Shown here: positions 29,409 to 40,296 of the stretch, one piece after another
How the letters are laid out: the number at the start of each line of letters is the position of its first letter
How positions within the stretch are numbered: position 1 is the first letter of the stretch
DNA from: Bartonella koehlerae C-29
Lineage (GTDB): Bacteria > Pseudomonadota > Alphaproteobacteria > Rhizobiales > Rhizobiaceae
Length of the DNA stretch: 64,000 nucleotides
NCBI RefSeq assembly: GCF_000706625.1
Contig: NZ_KL407334.1
Coordinates: 27,115-91,114 of the forward strand
Direction of reading: 5' to 3'
Translations under genes and position numbers: made by a program
The notes under the pieces: model-generated
The model's database searches: none
Told to the model about the DNA's origin: nothing
Seen by the model: the letters and a program-made list of their open reading frames with translations, nothing else

Positions 29409-29606
29409 TCAATCATGCTGTTGCACAACGAAAAAATCATTTCGTAGATATTTCTCTGCCAATTTTTTTGCCATACACTCTGCAGCCTTTTGCGATATGA
29501 AAACAACAGCATTGTGTTTTTGTGGTTCGAGTCTGATTTTATTTTGGGCATTTCCCGCGTAATAAAGTGGAAATCCCTGATAAAAAGTCTTCAGATAACG
29601 TGCCAT
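29409..29606 (-). CDS. Phage-region small protein, unknown function
   Basis: A 65-residue product (MARYLKTFYQGFPLYYAGN start at ATG 29606, GGTGG upstream) with mixed alpha/beta character and the segment AVVFISQKAAECMAKKLAEK. It begins five bases after the stop of the upstream gene, so the two are co-transcribed. No family recognised. A GTG four codons earlier is possible. Confidence 0.55.
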   Translation of the reverse strand: MARYLKTFYQGFPLYYAGNAQNKIRLEPQKHNAVVFISQKAAECMAKKLAEKYLRNDFFVVQQHD

Positions 29607-29611
29607 GATCT

Positions 29612-30001
29612 TTACCACCAGTAATCGTTCAAGACGTCACATGGGCGCAAACGATGCTGTTTCTCGTAAGAACCATAGAGATTATCTTCATACTCGCACG
29701 CGACTTTTTCATCTAAATAAGCATGATAGGCATCACTATTGAGAATGAATGGCTGAAATTGGGTATTCTGTTCGTCAATTTCATAATTAAGGACGTATGC
29801 ATCAGCGATTTGCTCACTCACATCATCGGCATGTAGTGTTGTAAGATCAAGACGTAAGATTCTTTGAACGGTTTCTTTCTCTTCAATAAATTCGAGCACT
29901 TCTTCGACTTGTTCGATCGGTCCTTCAATAACATCACAACTTTCATCTTCACAGAGAAGTATGATAATTTCGTCCTCTTTAACGAATGGAATATTTTTCA
30001 T
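29612..30001 (-). CDS. Phage-region acidic protein, unknown function
   Basis: A 129-residue, very acidic protein (for example IILLCEDESCDVIEG and VLEFIEEKETVQRIL) ending LNDYWW. Strong negative charge and small size are common in phage early proteins such as DNA mimics or inhibitors, but no family was recognised. It is followed directly by the 65-residue gene and lies downstream of the HTH repressor-like gene on the same strand. Confidence 0.6.
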   Translation of the reverse strand: MKNIPFVKEDEIIILLCEDESCDVIEGPIEQVEEVLEFIEEKETVQRILRLDLTTLHADDVSEQIADAYVLNYEIDEQNTQFQPFILNSDAYHAYLDEKVACEYEDNLYGSYEKQHRLRPCDVLNDYWW

Positions 30002-30251
30002 GATTTCCCCCCTTTGTAAGTTAAAACCAAAGCTTTATCTTGACATAGTCAAATATAGCGTTAGTCTTATCTCCTCTATGGGAGAGATGTCAAATTATTT
30101 TATCCTTAATAAAAGATATATTTTTAGTCTATACGACGTTCCAAACGGCATGTGTGAATAAAAACTTGCCTTATTTTGTTCACCTCATAGCCTTGTATTG
30201 TTCTCTATTTGTTCTTACTCAACGCAACCACAAACAGACAGGAGAGCTAAA

Positions 30252-30392
30252 ATGAGTGATTTAGAACTGATAAGGTATTGGCGTACTCTTGATTTAAAAA
30301 CACAGAAAGAACTTATTTTGATGCTTCGTCGGATGGCCGCCGCAAAAGAGTCAAAATTGCCTGCCTCTCCTGAGGAGAAAGCTTTGAAATAA
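30252..30392 (+). CDS. Small helical protein overlapping the repressor gene tail
   Basis: A 46-residue frame, MSDLELIRYWRTLDLKTQ followed by KELILMLRRMAA, has a good AGGAG site seven bases before the ATG. Its last 80 bp overlap, on the opposite strand, the 3' end of the HTH gene. The amphipathic helix resembles the C-terminal helix of XRE-type phage regulators. Either both genes are real and overlap tail-to-tail, or this is a chance frame. Confidence 0.45.
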   Translation: MSDLELIRYWRTLDLKTQKELILMLRRMAAAKESKLPASPEEKALK

Positions 30393-30630
30393 GATCAAGG
30401 AACTCTTTATCTTCAGGACTAGCGCCCTGTCCATAGAGAATATAATTCATACTGATATTAATTTCATGACAAATGCGCGCTAAAGATTGAATTGTTGGTT
30501 CTTTTCCTTCAATGAGGATAGAATGAAGATATCCCGCACCTTTACCGGCTGCGAGGGAGATAGATCTTTTAGACCGACCACTTTTTTCAAGTGCTGCCGC
30601 GAGTCTTTGACGCCAACCATTAATATACAT
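30313..30630 (-). CDS. XRE-family repressor-like protein of the phage region
   Basis: About 105 residues starting MYINGWRQRLAAALEKSG. An HTH_XRE domain follows: RSKRSISLAAGKGAGYLHS then PTIQSLARICHEINIS. The C-terminal tail has KLSPQERQAILTLLRR. It lacks the S24 protease domain of full CI repressors, so it is a short repressor type. An upstream 21-codon extension is open but has no ribosome site. It is the likely control gene of this region, divergent from the replication genes. Confidence 0.8.
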   Translation of the reverse strand: MYINGWRQRLAAALEKSGRSKRSISLAAGKGAGYLHSILIEGKEPTIQSLARICHEINISMNYILYGQGASPEDKEFLDLISKLSPQERQAILTLLRRPSDEASK

Positions 30631-31087
30631 AGTTTCACCATATAGCGCGTCTTTTAAAAAAAACACGTCCTTTTTTATAAAACAGACTTGCATTATCCTC
30701 CAAAAAGGATAAAATTAAGGAAACAAATTTTACTTTTTTAGGGGGGTAAGAGCTCATTTTCGGGTCAAAAGAACACTTTCCCACCCCAAAGGATGCGAAA
30801 AGGCGCCCCCCGAAAGGCCGTGCGTCTCTCAAGTTTTGTACTGTTTACCCTTTGTCATCTATACAATCTCAAACTGTAAGCATGCACCCGAACATGCACA
30901 ACGAGCTGTCAGAGTGTACGAAAGCCTTTCAAGAGCACGTTCTCTAACAGAACAACCGCAACAAACCTGTAACACATTGCACTAAAGCGTAAAAACTTTA
31001 ATCGCACACCAACAACTGCACAAGAACATTGTTTTGGTTTTGTTGTGAAAAAAAAAACATAAAAAAAAGAAGAAAGTGGATTGAAGT
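30631..31087. other. Region between divergent repressor and replication genes
   Basis: About 450 bp, the expected place for the phage early promoters and operators. Short repeats and a ggggggt run are present but no clear paired operators could be defined by eye. Confidence 0.4.
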
Positions 31088-32104
31088 ATGCAACACGCCA
31101 ATCAACAAGAAACTCCATATTATGAATCGTGTACGCTTCCCTATGTTTGTTGGTATCAGAATGATTTTCTAGGAGGTGTTCGTGGAATGCGGGCACACGA
31201 AATTGGGATTTATACGATTCTCCTTAACGAAATGTACGCACGTGGTCGTCCTCTAGAGTTATCGGTAGAACGTTTAGCGCGTCTTTGCGGTTGTGACAAG
31301 CGAACTTTTGTAAATGTTTTAGAAATGCTTGTACGAGAGGGAAAGATTTTAAATTTAGCGAATGGTTTATGGAATAAGCGGTGCGAAAATGTATTTTATG
31401 AGCGAGCGAAATTGCTTGAACAAAAATCCTTTGCGGGTCGTTCTTCGGCAAAAAAACGCAAGGAAATCAATGCTAAGATTCAACGACTGCTCAACGAGAG
31501 AGCAAGAGATAATGAACGTAACTCAGAATCTCAGAAGGGAGAAGAAAAGGAAACACCTCACGGTGTTTCAGAAAAGCCATTTTTTTTGATGCAAGCAGGA
31601 GAAGAGAAAAGGTATGAGACAGCATGCACAGACCTATGTTCTGGATGCACATCCACACAGGCTTGTACCCTTACGACACCTCCAGAACAAGAGAACAGCA
31701 AGCACTTTGCTGATTCTAGCGGAGAGCAAGCAAGTTTCTCCGGCTCTATCGGCAAAGCCACAAGCCGGCCAATACTCCCCAAAGGACAACGTCTTCCGAG
31801 CGATTGGCAAGCAGACATCGGTGCAGCGATTTCAGAAGGTTTGAGTGAAGAGCAAGCGCGTTGGCAAGAAAAGAAATTTCGTGATTACTGGCATGCAAAA
31901 AGCGGCAAAGAGGCGCTGAAAGTAGATTGGCAAGCCACATGGCGCAACTGGTTTCGCCGCGAGATTGAACGAATAAAAGAACATCAAGAAAGGCTTGCCA
32001 TTTTTTCTTCTCATGCATCCCCAGCACCACCTCGGAGCGACAATAATGCCCTTTACCGCAGTCTCATCAACTACCACACGAATGAACATGAACACGATTG
32101 TTGA
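31088..32104 (+). CDS. DUF1376-type phage replication protein
   Basis: The N-terminal 110 residues (YVCWYQNDFLGGVRGMRAHE, then GIYTILLNEMYARGRPL) are the DUF1376/YdaU domain, a winged-helix-like module found in phage replication initiators. The middle is a charged linker. The C-terminus, GLSEEQARWQEKKFRDYWH then KSGKEALKVDWQATWRNWF, resembles the DnaT/primosomal helper C-terminal domain. It would load the downstream primase-helicase. The last roughly 270 bp, with the start of the next gene, are duplicated downstream. Confidence 0.82.
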   Translation: MQHANQQETPYYESCTLPYVCWYQNDFLGGVRGMRAHEIGIYTILLNEMYARGRPLELSVERLARLCGCDKRTFVNVLEMLVREGKILNLANGLWNKRCENVFYERAKLLEQKSFAGRSSAKKRKEINAKIQRLLNERARDNERNSESQKGEEKETPHGVSEKPFFLMQAGEEKRYETACTDLCSGCTSTQACTLTTPPEQENSKHFADSSGEQASFSGSIGKATSRPILPKGQRLPSDWQADIGAAISEGLSEEQARWQEKKFRDYWHAKSGKEALKVDWQATWRNWFRREIERIKEHQERLAIFSSHASPAPPRSDNNALYRSLINYHTNEHEHDC

Positions 32105-32763
32105 AATCAAACAAAAGCTTATCTCTCAAACGAACACAAGAGCAAAATCAACGGGATCGCAGTGTGAAACAATCTTGTTTGGCTGGCAAGCTCTTTACCC
32201 TGCAGGCTACGCACCTAACTCAACAGACCACACACCACTCTTCACACATCACGCCCCTACTTCTATAAACCACGTATCCTCTTCGATGCACCATGCCTCC
32301 AACACAAACAGCAACACCCAAAGTCTTCCTGCTACACTGACAAACGAGGAAAACTCTAACCATTCACAGGCAAACATCAAGAACCCCAAAAGCTTGCAAG
32401 AAAATACACAAAATGCCTCCTCCCCCACAAACCACACATCCACCTCCACACACCAAAACACCTACCCTAAAAGACCACACATTTCCCTCAATAAACCGAG
32501 TTCTTGCCTCAATGGTTTCATCAGGTTTGAGCGAAAAAAAACGCGTTGGCAAAAATGTCGTAATTACTGGCATGCAAAAAGCGGCAAAGAAGTACTGACT
32601 GTAGATTGGCAAATCCCATAGCGCAACGAGTTTCAAAGTAAGATTGAACGGATAAAAAATCATCAAGAAAGACTTGCTATTTTTTCTTCTCATACATCCC
32701 CAGCACCGCCTTGGAGCAACAACGATACCCTCTAGCATCTCATCAACGATCATAGGAATGAAC
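32105..32763 (+). pseudogene. Chimeric decayed duplicate of the DUF1376/primase junction
   Basis: The segment begins with a copy of the primase start (STIVEIKQKLISQT) that jumps to its GWQALYP region. It then carries the His/Thr/Asn-rich low-complexity stretch and finally a broken copy of the replication protein C-terminus (WQKCRNYWHAKSGKEVLTVD and then a stop). It is offset by about 668 bp from the authentic junction. It is not expected to encode a functional protein. Confidence 0.8.
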
Positions 32764-35154
32764 ATGAGTACCATTGTTGAAATCAAACAAAAGCTTATCT
32801 CTCAAACAAGCGCAATAGCAGAAATGCTCCTTCCACAGGGGCGAAGACGTGGCAACGATTGGGTTGTCGGCAACACAAGAGGAGAAGCGGGTCAAAGTTT
32901 ATCGGTCTGCTTGAGCGGCAGTAAAGCCGGTCTCTGGTATGACTTTGCAGAAGGCAGAGGCGGTGATCTTTTAGACCTTTGGTGTGCAGTCAAAGGGATT
33001 AGCCTCTCTCAAGCCTTAGAGGAAGCACGTGCCATCCTCAATCTGACGCGCCACAAACCCTTTATAGCACCGCATCGTTCCTATCGGCGTCCACCAGTTC
33101 CTAAAGGAGGCATACCCCAAAATTTGGTGAAGACGTACTTAAACAGAGAACGCAGTATTCCCCTTGAGATTTTAAAACGTTACCGCATAGGAGAAGAGGG
33201 TGAAAAAATCATTTTCCCCTTTTATAAGCCTGATGGCACCCTTGCTTTGGTAAAAGAACGATTGGCACAAGCGGGAGCAAAAGCAAAACCAACAGCAGCA
33301 CAATGTGAAGCAATCTTGTTTGGCTGGCAAGCTCTTTACCCCATGGACCACACGCCTACCTCCACAAACCATGTACCCTCTTCCATGAACCATGCCACCA
33401 ACACAAACAGCAACACCCAAAGCCTTCCTGCCACACCAACAAACGAGGAAAACTCTAACCCTTCACAGGCAAACATCAAAAAACCCACAAACTTGCAGAC
33501 AAATACGAAAAACGCATCCTCTCTCACAGATCGCATAGTTTTCTCTACGCACCATTCATCTCCTTCCACGCATCACATACCTACCCCAACAGACCACACA
33601 CCACTCTTCACACATCATGCCCCTACCTCTATAAACCACGTACCCTCTTCCATGCACCATGCCGCCAACACAAACAGCAACACCCAAAGCCTTCCTGCCA
33701 CACCAACAAACGAGGAAAACTCTAACCCTTCACAGGCAAACATCAAAAAACCCACAAGCTTGCAGACAAATACGAAAAACGCATCCTCTCTTACAGATCG
33801 CACAGTGTGCTCCACGCACCACGCATCTACCCCAACAGATCAGGTCTTTTGCTTCACGAACCGTACACTTGTCATCACTGAAGGAGAAATTGATGCCCTC
33901 TCGCTAGCTGCCTATGGCTATCCAGCAGTTTCAGTTCCATTTGGAGGAGGCAGCGGAGGTAAACATAACTGGATTGAAAATGAATTTGATCATTTAGAAT
34001 CTTTTGAAACCATTTTTTTAGCCACCGATATGGATAAGCCTGGCGAAGAAGCAGCATATGAGATTGCCAACAGACTTGGTCGTCACCGCTGCTACCGTGT
34101 ACAACTCCCCCGCAAGGATGCCAATGACTGTTTAATCGCTGGTATTGATGCAGCCACCATAAAAGCTGCTTTTTCATCAGCAAAAAGCTTTGCACCAGAA
34201 GGCTTACGACGCGCCTCAAACTATAAAGATCAAGTTATCGGTCTGTTTTGGCCAGAACCTAAACAGCATCTTGGCTATACGGTTCCCTATCCTAAACTCA
34301 ACGGCAAGCTATATTTTCGCCCAGCAGAATTAACGCTATGGAGTGGCGCCAGTGGTGCTGGAAAAAGCCAACTGTTATCAGACTGTATTCCCCATTGGAT
34401 TTCGCAAAATAGTCGTCTTTGCTTAGCCTCTCTAGAGATGAAAGGAGCACAATCCTTGCGCCGTTTAACGAAACAAACCGGAGGTTTAGAACAACCAACA
34501 AGAGAGATGATTGAACGAATTTTACAGTTTTTAGATAACGGACTTATTCTCTATGAGCATGTTGGCAAATCGAGCGTTGACACATTGCTGGATGTTTTTG
34601 ACTATTGCCGTGCGCGCTATGGCTGCGATCAATTTGTCATAGACAGTCTCATGCGGCTAGGCATTGCCTCAGATGATTATACTGGTCAAGAACAAGCAGT
34701 TTATAAAATGGTTGATTGGGCTGTTTTAAACAATGTACACATTCATCTTGTTGCCCATGCACGCAAAGGCAGTTTGGATAAGGATATTCCAGGCACTGAA
34801 GACATTAAAGGTGCCTCAGAGATTGGTGCCAATGCTTTTAATATCATCACCATCTGGCGCAATCGATCCTTAGAAGACAAAATTTTTGCTGCCTCTCTCG
34901 AGCAAGAAAAAGCAGATTTAGAGAAACGTCCAGGCGTGATTATGAATATCGCCAAACAACGTTCTGGTGATTTTGAAGGCAAAATAGGTCTTTGGTTTGA
35001 CCCGCACACTTATCGCTATCGCTGTTCTTCTGAACGCCCTTTAACCCTACGTCGTTATCTGGAACACCCAATCCAAAACACTAACCTCTCTAAGTACCAA
35101 CCCCATGAAACACCAAAACACTTTGTCACTTCATCAGCAAATCTCCCTTCATAG
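32764..35154 (+). CDS. Phage primase-helicase (TOPRIM plus DnaB-like), with repeat insertion
   Basis: A 796-residue protein starting MSTIVEIKQKL, with AGGA upstream of the ATG. An N-terminal primase-type domain (KAGLWYDFAEGRGGDLLDLW) comes first, then GWQALYPMD. An insertion of about 190 residues rich in His, Thr, Ser and Asn follows. The TOPRIM domain then begins LVITEGEIDALSLAAYG and continues FLATDMDKPGEEAA. The C-terminal RecA-like helicase has Walker A SGASGAGKSQ, FVIDSLMRLG and VAHARKGS. It would prime and unwind DNA for phage-type replication. The insertion lies between domains, so activity may survive. It follows the DUF1376 gene and its decayed copy. Confidence 0.88.
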   Translation: MSTIVEIKQKLISQTSAIAEMLLPQGRRRGNDWVVGNTRGEAGQSLSVCLSGSKAGLWYDFAEGRGGDLLDLWCAVKGISLSQALEEARAILNLTRHKPFIAPHRSYRRPPVPKGGIPQNLVKTYLNRERSIPLEILKRYRIGEEGEKIIFPFYKPDGTLALVKERLAQAGAKAKPTAAQCEAILFGWQALYPMDHTPTSTNHVPSSMNHATNTNSNTQSLPATPTNEENSNPSQANIKKPTNLQTNTKNASSLTDRIVFSTHHSSPSTHHIPTPTDHTPLFTHHAPTSINHVPSSMHHAANTNSNTQSLPATPTNEENSNPSQANIKKPTSLQTNTKNASSLTDRTVCSTHHASTPTDQVFCFTNRTLVITEGEIDALSLAAYGYPAVSVPFGGGSGGKHNWIENEFDHLESFETIFLATDMDKPGEEAAYEIANRLGRHRCYRVQLPRKDANDCLIAGIDAATIKAAFSSAKSFAPEGLRRASNYKDQVIGLFWPEPKQHLGYTVPYPKLNGKLYFRPAELTLWSGASGAGKSQLLSDCIPHWISQNSRLCLASLEMKGAQSLRRLTKQTGGLEQPTREMIERILQFLDNGLILYEHVGKSSVDTLLDVFDYCRARYGCDQFVIDSLMRLGIASDDYTGQEQAVYKMVDWAVLNNVHIHLVAHARKGSLDKDIPGTEDIKGASEIGANAFNIITIWRNRSLEDKIFAASLEQEKADLEKRPGVIMNIAKQRSGDFEGKIGLWFDPHTYRYRCSSERPLTLRRYLEHPIQNTNLSKYQPHETPKHFVTSSANLPS
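33366..33830 (+). repeat. Two in-frame tandem copies inside the primase-helicase gene
   Basis: A 267-bp unit occurs twice, with stretches such as accctcttccatg and ccaacacaaacagcaacaccc repeated at that spacing. Because 267 is divisible by three the frame is kept. Each unit encodes SLPATPTNEENSNPSQANIK and flanking His/Thr-rich sequence. A third, diverged copy is in the decayed segment at 32250-32470. Confidence 0.9.
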
Positions 35155-35487
35155 GCAACACTAAGGACACTTCCAACAATACAGATCAACCCCCACTCAC
35201 CCAAGAACCAAAGCCAGCTAAAACCAAAATGCTTTGCTCCCATAAAAGCAAAGACAGCACTCACAATGCACCAACCAATTCAAAAACAACAAACCACGCA
35301 ACACCAATGCACCCCGTACTCTCTCATGAGTATAGACCAATGGCACTCGCAACAATGAAGGCAACTCAGACTTTTCAAAGATTCCCTCTTTGCAGAAGAG
35401 CACGCACAAAAACTTTCTCTCGACAAGCTTATATTGAGCGGCATTCAATTTCTTTAAACCAAAACTTACAATTTTCGAGGAGATAAC
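35155..35487. other. Low-complexity spacer
   Basis: An A/C-rich stretch (aaccaatt, caacaccaatgcacccc). An 85-codon frame starting at 35229 is open by composition and has no ribosome site. The final 60 bp supply the strong ribosome site of the next gene. Confidence 0.4.
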
Positions 35488-36066
35488 ATGAACCATCAAA
35501 ATAAAAGAAAAAACACTCCACCAACTTTTTACCCTTTCCACTGTGGTGAAGCACAACCACATCTTGGCCATTTAAAGACGCAAGAAGTGGCCATTGAAAC
35601 AAGCAATCCTTATTTTCAATCAACACATCCAGAAAGCTCTAGCAACCCACGCACCATCAAAGCCATTATCAATGCCCGAAGCCGTCCCATTGCGCTTTTA
35701 TACGGGAAAGGGCATATCAGCAAAGCACAATATAGAGCAGCAGAACGTTTCTATATTTATTGGCGCCAAAGTCAGGCAGATCTGCATATGAGCCCTGATT
35801 ATACACGTCAAAAGGTTGCGTGCAGTCAGAGTTACACACACCCCATTGAACTACAAATAGAGGCATCCAATCATTTACAAAAGGTCAAAGTTCTTCTTGG
35901 TGTTCTTGGTTATTCTCTTGTAGAAAAAGTTGTTGGTTACGGTCAAACGATCAAAGACTTAACCTCTTCAAAACGCAAACAAAACTCCCTTGCTGATCAT
36001 TTGCGAGATTGTTTAGAGCTCCTGGCATGCCATTGGGGATATACAAGCCGTAAACACTCTAAATAA
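35488..36066 (+). CDS. Phage-region protein related to the gene at 44153, unknown function
   Basis: A 192-residue protein behind GAGGAGATAAC. The centre reads ARSRPIALLYGKGHISKAQY then RAAERFYIYWRQSQ, a block shared with the protein at 44153 (GINKEQYDTAQRYLQIRND). The C-terminus KVLLGVLGYSLVEKVVGYGQ resembles the helical domain of rhizobial phage regulators of the DUF6456 kind. As the last gene of the replication block it may be a late-gene activator; that is an inference. Confidence 0.6.
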   Translation: MNHQNKRKNTPPTFYPFHCGEAQPHLGHLKTQEVAIETSNPYFQSTHPESSSNPRTIKAIINARSRPIALLYGKGHISKAQYRAAERFYIYWRQSQADLHMSPDYTRQKVACSQSYTHPIELQIEASNHLQKVKVLLGVLGYSLVEKVVGYGQTIKDLTSSKRKQNSLADHLRDCLELLACHWGYTSRKHSK

Positions 36067-36445
36067 GCTCTGCGCCTCTCTTTTCCACCCCCTCTCTAAG
36101 CCTCTTTCTCTCCATTTTTCTCCACGCCATTCTCTACACACTTCCCCCTTTCGCTTATCATCCCCCACCTTCTCGCCCACCGGCAACCAACCCATGAGTA
36201 GCTAAACATCCCAAGTTCTTCACCAGCAACCACCCCATCTTTCTCCATCCATTCACTTGCTCTCCAGCCTCTTCTCCTCCATCTATTCACCCTACTCACC
36301 AGTCCCTTTTCCGCTACCAGCACCTCAGCTCATTCTTTACATCATACTGATAAGAATATATGTCATGTGCAATACTTCTATTTTCCGTTTTATCGTTTTT
36401 ACGTTTTATCGTTTTTACGTTTTTACGTTTTTAAAGAAATAAGAC
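36067..36445. repeat. C/T-rich repeat ending in (TTTTTACG)n tail
   Basis: The third member of the family seen at 9950-10900. A C/T-rich block is followed by ctcattctttacatcatac and an array near 36382-36432 of alternating gttttatc and gtttttac units. No gene is credible here. Confidence 0.65.
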
Positions 36446-39400
36446 AAATAGATTTCTGATAAAAAACTCCAATAAAAATACCATGGCAACATATGCGAAA
36501 AACCCTTGAATGGAATACAAAACTTTTAAAATTTTCTCCCCTACTCCCCCATCCTTCTCTCATTCTTTAACTTTGCTTGTCCAGCCTCTTCTCTTCTACG
36601 GCAATCAGCCCACGAACAACTAACCACTAAAAACTACCTCACCAGCCACCAATATCTCCCAGACAACCGTCAAGTATCTAACGACCAGGAAATATACACC
36701 TCTAGCGCCTCTACACTTTTCCACTGCCGCACATCACCATCCCCCGCACCCACCACGTCTCTAACCACCATAGAGTTTCAACAAAGCGCACTCCCACAGA
36801 AATAAAAACCGAATGACAAAAAACAAAAAGCACTTATGCTGAACCAACGCAATCATTTTTTACCAGAGCAAATCACACACAAAACCGTTCAGCTTAACAC
36901 CAAAAGTAAGGTTTCCATTTTAATTGCAAAGTTTATTTGAAGTATTGCTCCATAGAACTATTTGCCCTCTCCATGACTGAACAAATACTTCCTCCATTAC
37001 TAAAGAAACCAAACTGATTGAAGTATTTTCCATTGAGATTTGCACATTTAAATCTTTCATTTTTTCTGTGAAAGTATTCTCTGTAACAAATGATACATAA
37101 TATAAAACGAAGATCCACTTTCTTAGCTTCTGGTTGTAGATGAAACAATTACAAAACGAAACAGCTTTATAATCAATCAAAAGTTAAACGATACCAAGCA
37201 TCATCCATGACTAATCGTCCAAAACAACATGGATGAAATGGATCTAAAAAGCAGCAAAGAATAGCAAAACCAATGTTATGAGGGAGTTTTTCTCACGAGC
37301 AACTATTATACCAGGAAAAATCCCAGCAAAAGCTTCTCTACCAATCAACCAATCTTACCAGGGAACAAAGCCACATGAGAAATCAACCCATGCTTCCCCA
37401 TCCTTCACTTCGCTCGCCCAACCTCTTCTCCTCCACAGCAACCAAACTACCGGCAGCTAATCTCAATCTACTAAAAACGACTGCTCAATGGCGCAACTAT
37501 ATGTAATTCTCTTGCTCCTTCGTATTGATTTTGAGACATTGATAAATCTTTATCTTATGTAGTTTAAAAATTATGGGAAATGCGTATGAACATCTTGGCA
37601 ACACATTTCAAGCGGAATTGTCATACAATACAGAGTAAAAAAGAAAAAACGTAACAGACTGTCTTGCTACTCTGGAAAAGCAACTATAGCTTTTAGGAAA
37701 ACGGTCGACAAAACCTACTCGATGGACAAAACCGATACAATCGGCCATAGCGCGCTTAACCTTTCACTGAACTTTTTCTAAATTCTTGCTTCTGAAAAAC
37801 GCTTTTTGGTAAATTTTTATGAACTTAAGCCATATTTTACCGAGTTACGCTGCTAAAATACGAGAGAGATCCCCTTGTTTTTATGATTGTCATAAATTTT
37901 TCTTCTGCCTAAACAGGTGCAACAACATCTATTTTGTCTAAAAAGAATGGGTATCATAGCACCCCCTTTAACGGGCATAAGAAGAGCTTTATAGCAAATA
38001 TTTTGCTGACAAAATTTTACATGAGAGTGATTTTTGCTCCACCCAATAAAACCGAAAAAAGAAAAAGAAAATAGACTGACAAAACAGTTGCGTGCAATAA
38101 AGTGAATAACGAAAATATGGAGTTTTTATGTAATTCCTTAATTATATAAGGTTCTAATTGACAACGAGGTATTCTAGACAATTACAAAATTGTAACATAG
38201 AAGTCACCATACTAAGGAATGAAGCCCTATCATAGAGTCTATAGCCTCATCCTTATTGGCTCGTAATAAATAAAGAGTGAAACATTTATGGGCATAAAAA
38301 AACACAAGTAGTGGATTTTAACGCACCAACCATTCCTGCTAAACTTATGCAAAAGCTTTGACGTGGTGCCTACACACCCTATCGTGATACAAAAGTGAAA
38401 CTTCCCCTGAAGAGAGAGAAAAACTCGCGACACAGCTTTATGGAAAATCGCAACAACTTATTCATAACATTAACGATAACAAAAGAGTTTAAGCTAACTT
38501 TTCCTCTTTTAAAAATTCATTGTACTTATGGATGACACAAAAAGCTGTTAACCAACGCTTTTTTTGTTCATGGTGAAAGAGCTCACTGAAGAGCACAATA
38601 TTCATGAAAATTCAGCGAATCCTGAAGATTTCGGCTGTGACCTATGCCAATTAAGTATTTGCTATGGAAGCTATATATCTAGAGCATCAAATTAAAGCTG
38701 AAATAATACATCGATAATGACACAAAATTCGACATAATAGCGCTCTACAATGAAAAAATTAAGAAAAAAATCTTTTTTACTTTTTTGTTATTTTAAACCG
38801 ATTGCAAAGCAGTTTTATTTTTTATTTAACTTTTTCAAAGGTTTTTCAAAAGCAATTTTCTCGTCTTTCAAAAACTTTTTAAAAACCTTTACAGGAATTT
38901 TAAAGGCCACGGGTTTAAAGATCCTTCATAACTTTTTCTCCTTTTTGCAATCAAATGTTGATTTTTGAAATTATTCGCTCTTTTTTTGATTTTTGGCTCT
39001 CAAAATCCAATTTGATAAACACCGTGAACGATAAAAACGGAGATAAAACAAAGGAGGATCACTTCTTCTTTTCTCATCTCGAAGATAGAACGGGCTTTCA
39101 AATGACACACAAAGGCAATCCTCCCCAATAAAATCGCCAGACTAGTAATCTACCAATCTTCATCTTTCTTGAAAGATTATTACTTTTACAACCATTGGCT
39201 AATTTCTTTCAGATCTTTATCGATTGGCCTTTATCTTTTCAGCTCTTTCTCCATCAAGTATATGGAATCACTCTCACTATTTTCAAACATAAGTAAATCT
39301 TTTCAGGTTTATTTTTCTTGTCAAAATTCTGTTTCGACAAATAAAAAAGCCTCTTTATAAGAATACTTATACCCTAGTTATTCTAATACTCTAAGTTCTT

Positions 39401-40296
39401 CTTTTATAAAACAATTTGAATATATTGAAAAAATAAATAACTTAAAAAAGGATAAATAAAACAACAATTATTATAATAAAGTTCTTTCTATAGAATTTTT
39501 TATTACATTTATAACCTAAAACACAAACCTCTGCGAGAGGTACACTTTTAAAAATTACCAAAACAAAAAAATAAGTAAGCAGTAGCACTAAGATTCGCCA
39601 ATTGTTCTAGATTTTTCATCGTCTTTCTCCACTAGCTTGTTCTCTTCAATCCTCATCATAGAATCACCTCATATGCAAGATATCAAAGGAACAGCAAAAG
39701 AGAGACATAAGCTGTTAGTGTGAGAAATAGAAAGAACCAACATTTCTTATTTTTTCAACTTTTTTAAAGAATTTACCACATTTCCACAGGATATCCACAG
39801 CATCGCGCAACATCCTTAAGCTCCACACAGAATGTCCACTTCCAACCTCCATAAAATATCCCTACCCCGCAAAAGAGATGCACCCCACAGGAAATAGGTA
39901 CACCACAGGAAATACATGCACTACAAGAGATACAGAGTCTCCACAGCAGAGATCTAACCGGCACAGATTACAGCCAAAACCTTCAGGATTCGCTGAATTT
40001 GCATGGATATTGCGCTCTTCAATGGACCCCTTTACCATGGAACAAAAAAACTTTGGTTAACACTCTTTTGTGACATCCCTTTTCGTGTGAGTGTTCGACA
40101 GAATTTCTTCCATTTTACACAATCAATAAAACAATATTTGAAATAAATTATGAAATATAAAAAGAACAAATTTTATTTAAATATAGTTTAACTTTATTCT
40201 TTTTATGAGTGTTGTATTTTTACTATGGTAATATAAACACAATTTACATATTATACATTTTGATATTTATTTATATTAAATAAATAGTAGGAGAAA
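36446..40296. other. Nearly gene-free, decayed 3.9-kb stretch
   Basis: C/T-rich repeat blocks recur at about 36540-36790 and 37380-37470. The rest is AT-rich with frames broken every few dozen codons. A 72-codon Phe/Lys-rich frame at 38750-38968 (MKKLRKKSFLLFCYFK) has no ribosome site and looks compositional. Near 39775-39960 there are repeats of ccacaggaaata and atccacag. Confidence 0.45.

Noticed and set aside
38750..38968. Phe/Lys-rich 72-codon frame, possible toxin peptide
   Set aside because: No ribosome site, and the composition matches the surrounding T/A-rich DNA.
39773..39964. Minus-strand frame with CISCGVPISCGVHLFCGVG repeats as a cysteine-rich protein
   Set aside because: The pattern comes from 18-bp DNA repeats (ccacaggaaata); no ribosome site, and short.
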